This document shows positions 39,913 to 40,654 of a stretch of 40,654 nucleotides of DNA, one piece after another. This DNA comes from Paracoccus binzhouensis (GTDB lineage Bacteria; Pseudomonadota; Alphaproteobacteria; Rhodobacterales; Rhodobacteraceae), in the NCBI RefSeq assembly GCF_016446475.1, contig NZ_JAEHFP010000026.1, forward strand, positions 1 through 40,654. Reading direction: 5' to 3'. Every line of letters begins with the position of its first letter. The stretch's first letter is position 1. Under the pieces are notes generated by a model. The model did not search any database. It saw only the letters and a program-made list of their open reading frames with translations, and had not been told where the DNA came from. Both the position numbers and the translations under genes were made by a program.

Positions 39913-40487
39913 CGGATTTCTCCCATCGCTTCGCGCCAATGGCGCCGGCAGAGCGAGACATAGGTTTCATTGCCGCCGATCTGCACCTGCGCGCCCTCGC
40001 GAAGCGCGCGGCCCTGTTCGTCCTGGCGCACGACCATGGTGGCCTTGCGCCCGCAATGGCAGATGGTGCGCACCTCGCGCAGGTCGTCGGCCAGCGCCAG
40101 CAGCGCCGCCGAGCCGGGAAACAGCCGGCCGCGGAAATCGACGCGCAGCCCGTAGCACATCACTGGCTGGCCAAGGTCGTCGGCGACGCGGGCCAGCTGC
40201 CAGACCTGCTCCTCGGTCAGGAACTGCGCCTCGTCGACGAAGATGCAGGCGGCGCCGCGGCCCCGGGTCTCGACCATGGCGAAAAGGTCGGCCTCGGAGG
40301 TGAACCCCAGCGCGGATTCGGCGATGCCGATGCGGCTGGCGATCCGGCCGGGGCCGGCGCGGTCGTCCAGCGCCGCGGTCAGAAGCAGCGTCGCCATGCC
40401 GCGCTCGCGGTAATTGTAGGACGCCTGCAGCAAGAGCGTGCTCTTGCCGGCATTCATCGTGGAATAATGAAAATAAAGCTTGGCCAT
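39909..40487 (-). CDS. tdk: Thymidine kinase
   Basis: 192 aa type II enzyme salvaging thymidine. Walker A STMNAGKST (9-17), VDEAQF with the catalytic Glu, a zinc site in CHCGRKA plus a later CRRHW, and lasso loop GGNETYVS. The stop overlaps the cytochrome b-YceI start. Confidence 0.95.
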   Translation of the reverse strand: MAKLYFHYSTMNAGKSTLLLQASYNYRERGMATLLLTAALDDRAGPGRIASRIGIAESALGFTSEADLFAMVETRGRGAACIFVDEAQFLTEEQVWQLARVADDLGQPVMCYGLRVDFRGRLFPGSAALLALADDLREVRTICHCGRKATMVVRQDEQGRALREGAQVQIGGNETYVSLCRRHWREAMGEIR

Positions 40488-40522
40488 GGCGGCAGATAGA
40501 CGCGCCGGCCGGAAAGTCGCAA

Positions 40523-40544
40523 GCCGCCGCGATGTCGCGGCGGC
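40523..40544 (-). terminator. Hairpin after the partial right-end gene
   Basis: GCCGCCGCG / CGCGGCGGC perfect 9-bp stem with a 4-nt loop, followed leftward by TTGCGACTTT. It fits the end of the gene entering from the right. Confidence 0.5.
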
Positions 40545-40570
40545 TCACGTTTGCGCGTATCGTGGCCGGT

Positions 40571-40654
40571 TCAGGCCCGCTGCGCCGTTTTCGGTGCGCG
40601 CGACGGACGCCGGGCCGGGCGCTTGCGCGCCGCGCCCTGGGGCCGGCCGGCCGG
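40571..40654 (-). CDS. Basic C-terminal tail of a protein entering from the right edge
   Basis: Minus-strand frame open from the edge to a TGA at 40573-40571, 27 residues rich in Arg, Pro and Ala (RKRPARRPSRAPKTAQRA end). Such tails are common on DEAD-box helicases and pseudouridine synthases, but the identity cannot be told. Confidence 0.45.
   Translation of the reverse strand, partial: PAGRPQGAARKRPARRPSRAPKTAQRA

Overview
The window is a high-GC, gene-dense chromosomal segment from an alphaproteobacterium of the Rhodobacteraceae, most likely a Paracoccus close to P. denitrificans. The evidence is a complete ccoNOQP-ccoGHIS cbb3 oxidase cluster next to an FnrP-type regulator and hemN, FnrP cysteines at 14, 17, 25 and 113, the SPOR-nagZ-scpA-scpB and rpmF-plsX-fabH / ihfA-merR gene orders, and an NDUFS6-like complex I subunit gene. 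I see no rRNA, phage, insertion sequence, plasmid or CRISPR signal. Nearly everything is core chromosome, read from initiation signals and family motifs by eye.

Layout. 1-3.2 kb (+): end of a SPOR protein, nagZ, scpA, scpB and a small basic protein. 3.2-8.3 kb (mostly -): long-form dCTP deaminase, tRNA-Pro(GGG), MerR regulator, ihfA, fabH, plsX, rpmF, with a DksA/TraR-type zinc-finger gene on + between ihfA and fabH. 8.6-11.1 kb: a divergent sulfotransferase / core-2-type glycosyltransferase pair. 11.2-16.7 kb: HIT protein, an orphan ABC ATPase, the NDUFS6-like protein, polA and a CDF zinc exporter. 16.8-28.2 kb: the microaerobic block hemN / fnrP / usp / ccoNOQP / ccoGHIS with three FNR boxes. 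28.4-35.3 kb: a D,D-carboxypeptidase with SPOR domain, clpS, an RsmC-like methyltransferase, an SDR with an altered active site, a lipoprotein, hemF, a histidine phosphatase, a sugar O-acetyltransferase and a SufT-like protein. 35.4-40.6 kb: MipA/OmpV porin-like protein, ABC-F ATPase, ndk, a cytochrome b-YceI fusion, tdk, and the tail of a basic protein.

The best-understood unit is the oxygen-limitation module. FnrP (an Fe-S oxygen sensor) would act on boxes at 18163 (hemN/fnrP), 19940 (usp/ccoNOQP) and 23881 (ccoGHIS). This links anaerobic haem synthesis, the high-affinity oxidase and its copper/haem assembly factors. The box and -10 spacings let one site serve two divergent genes in two places.

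I did not find a clearly new multi-gene system. The most promising leads are the divergent sulfotransferase/branching-glycosyltransferase pair with a spaced direct repeat between them, the compact hemN/fnrP control region, the SDR lacking its catalytic lysine, the membrane cytochrome b-YceI fusion coupled to tdk, and a dispersed intergenic repeat present four times.
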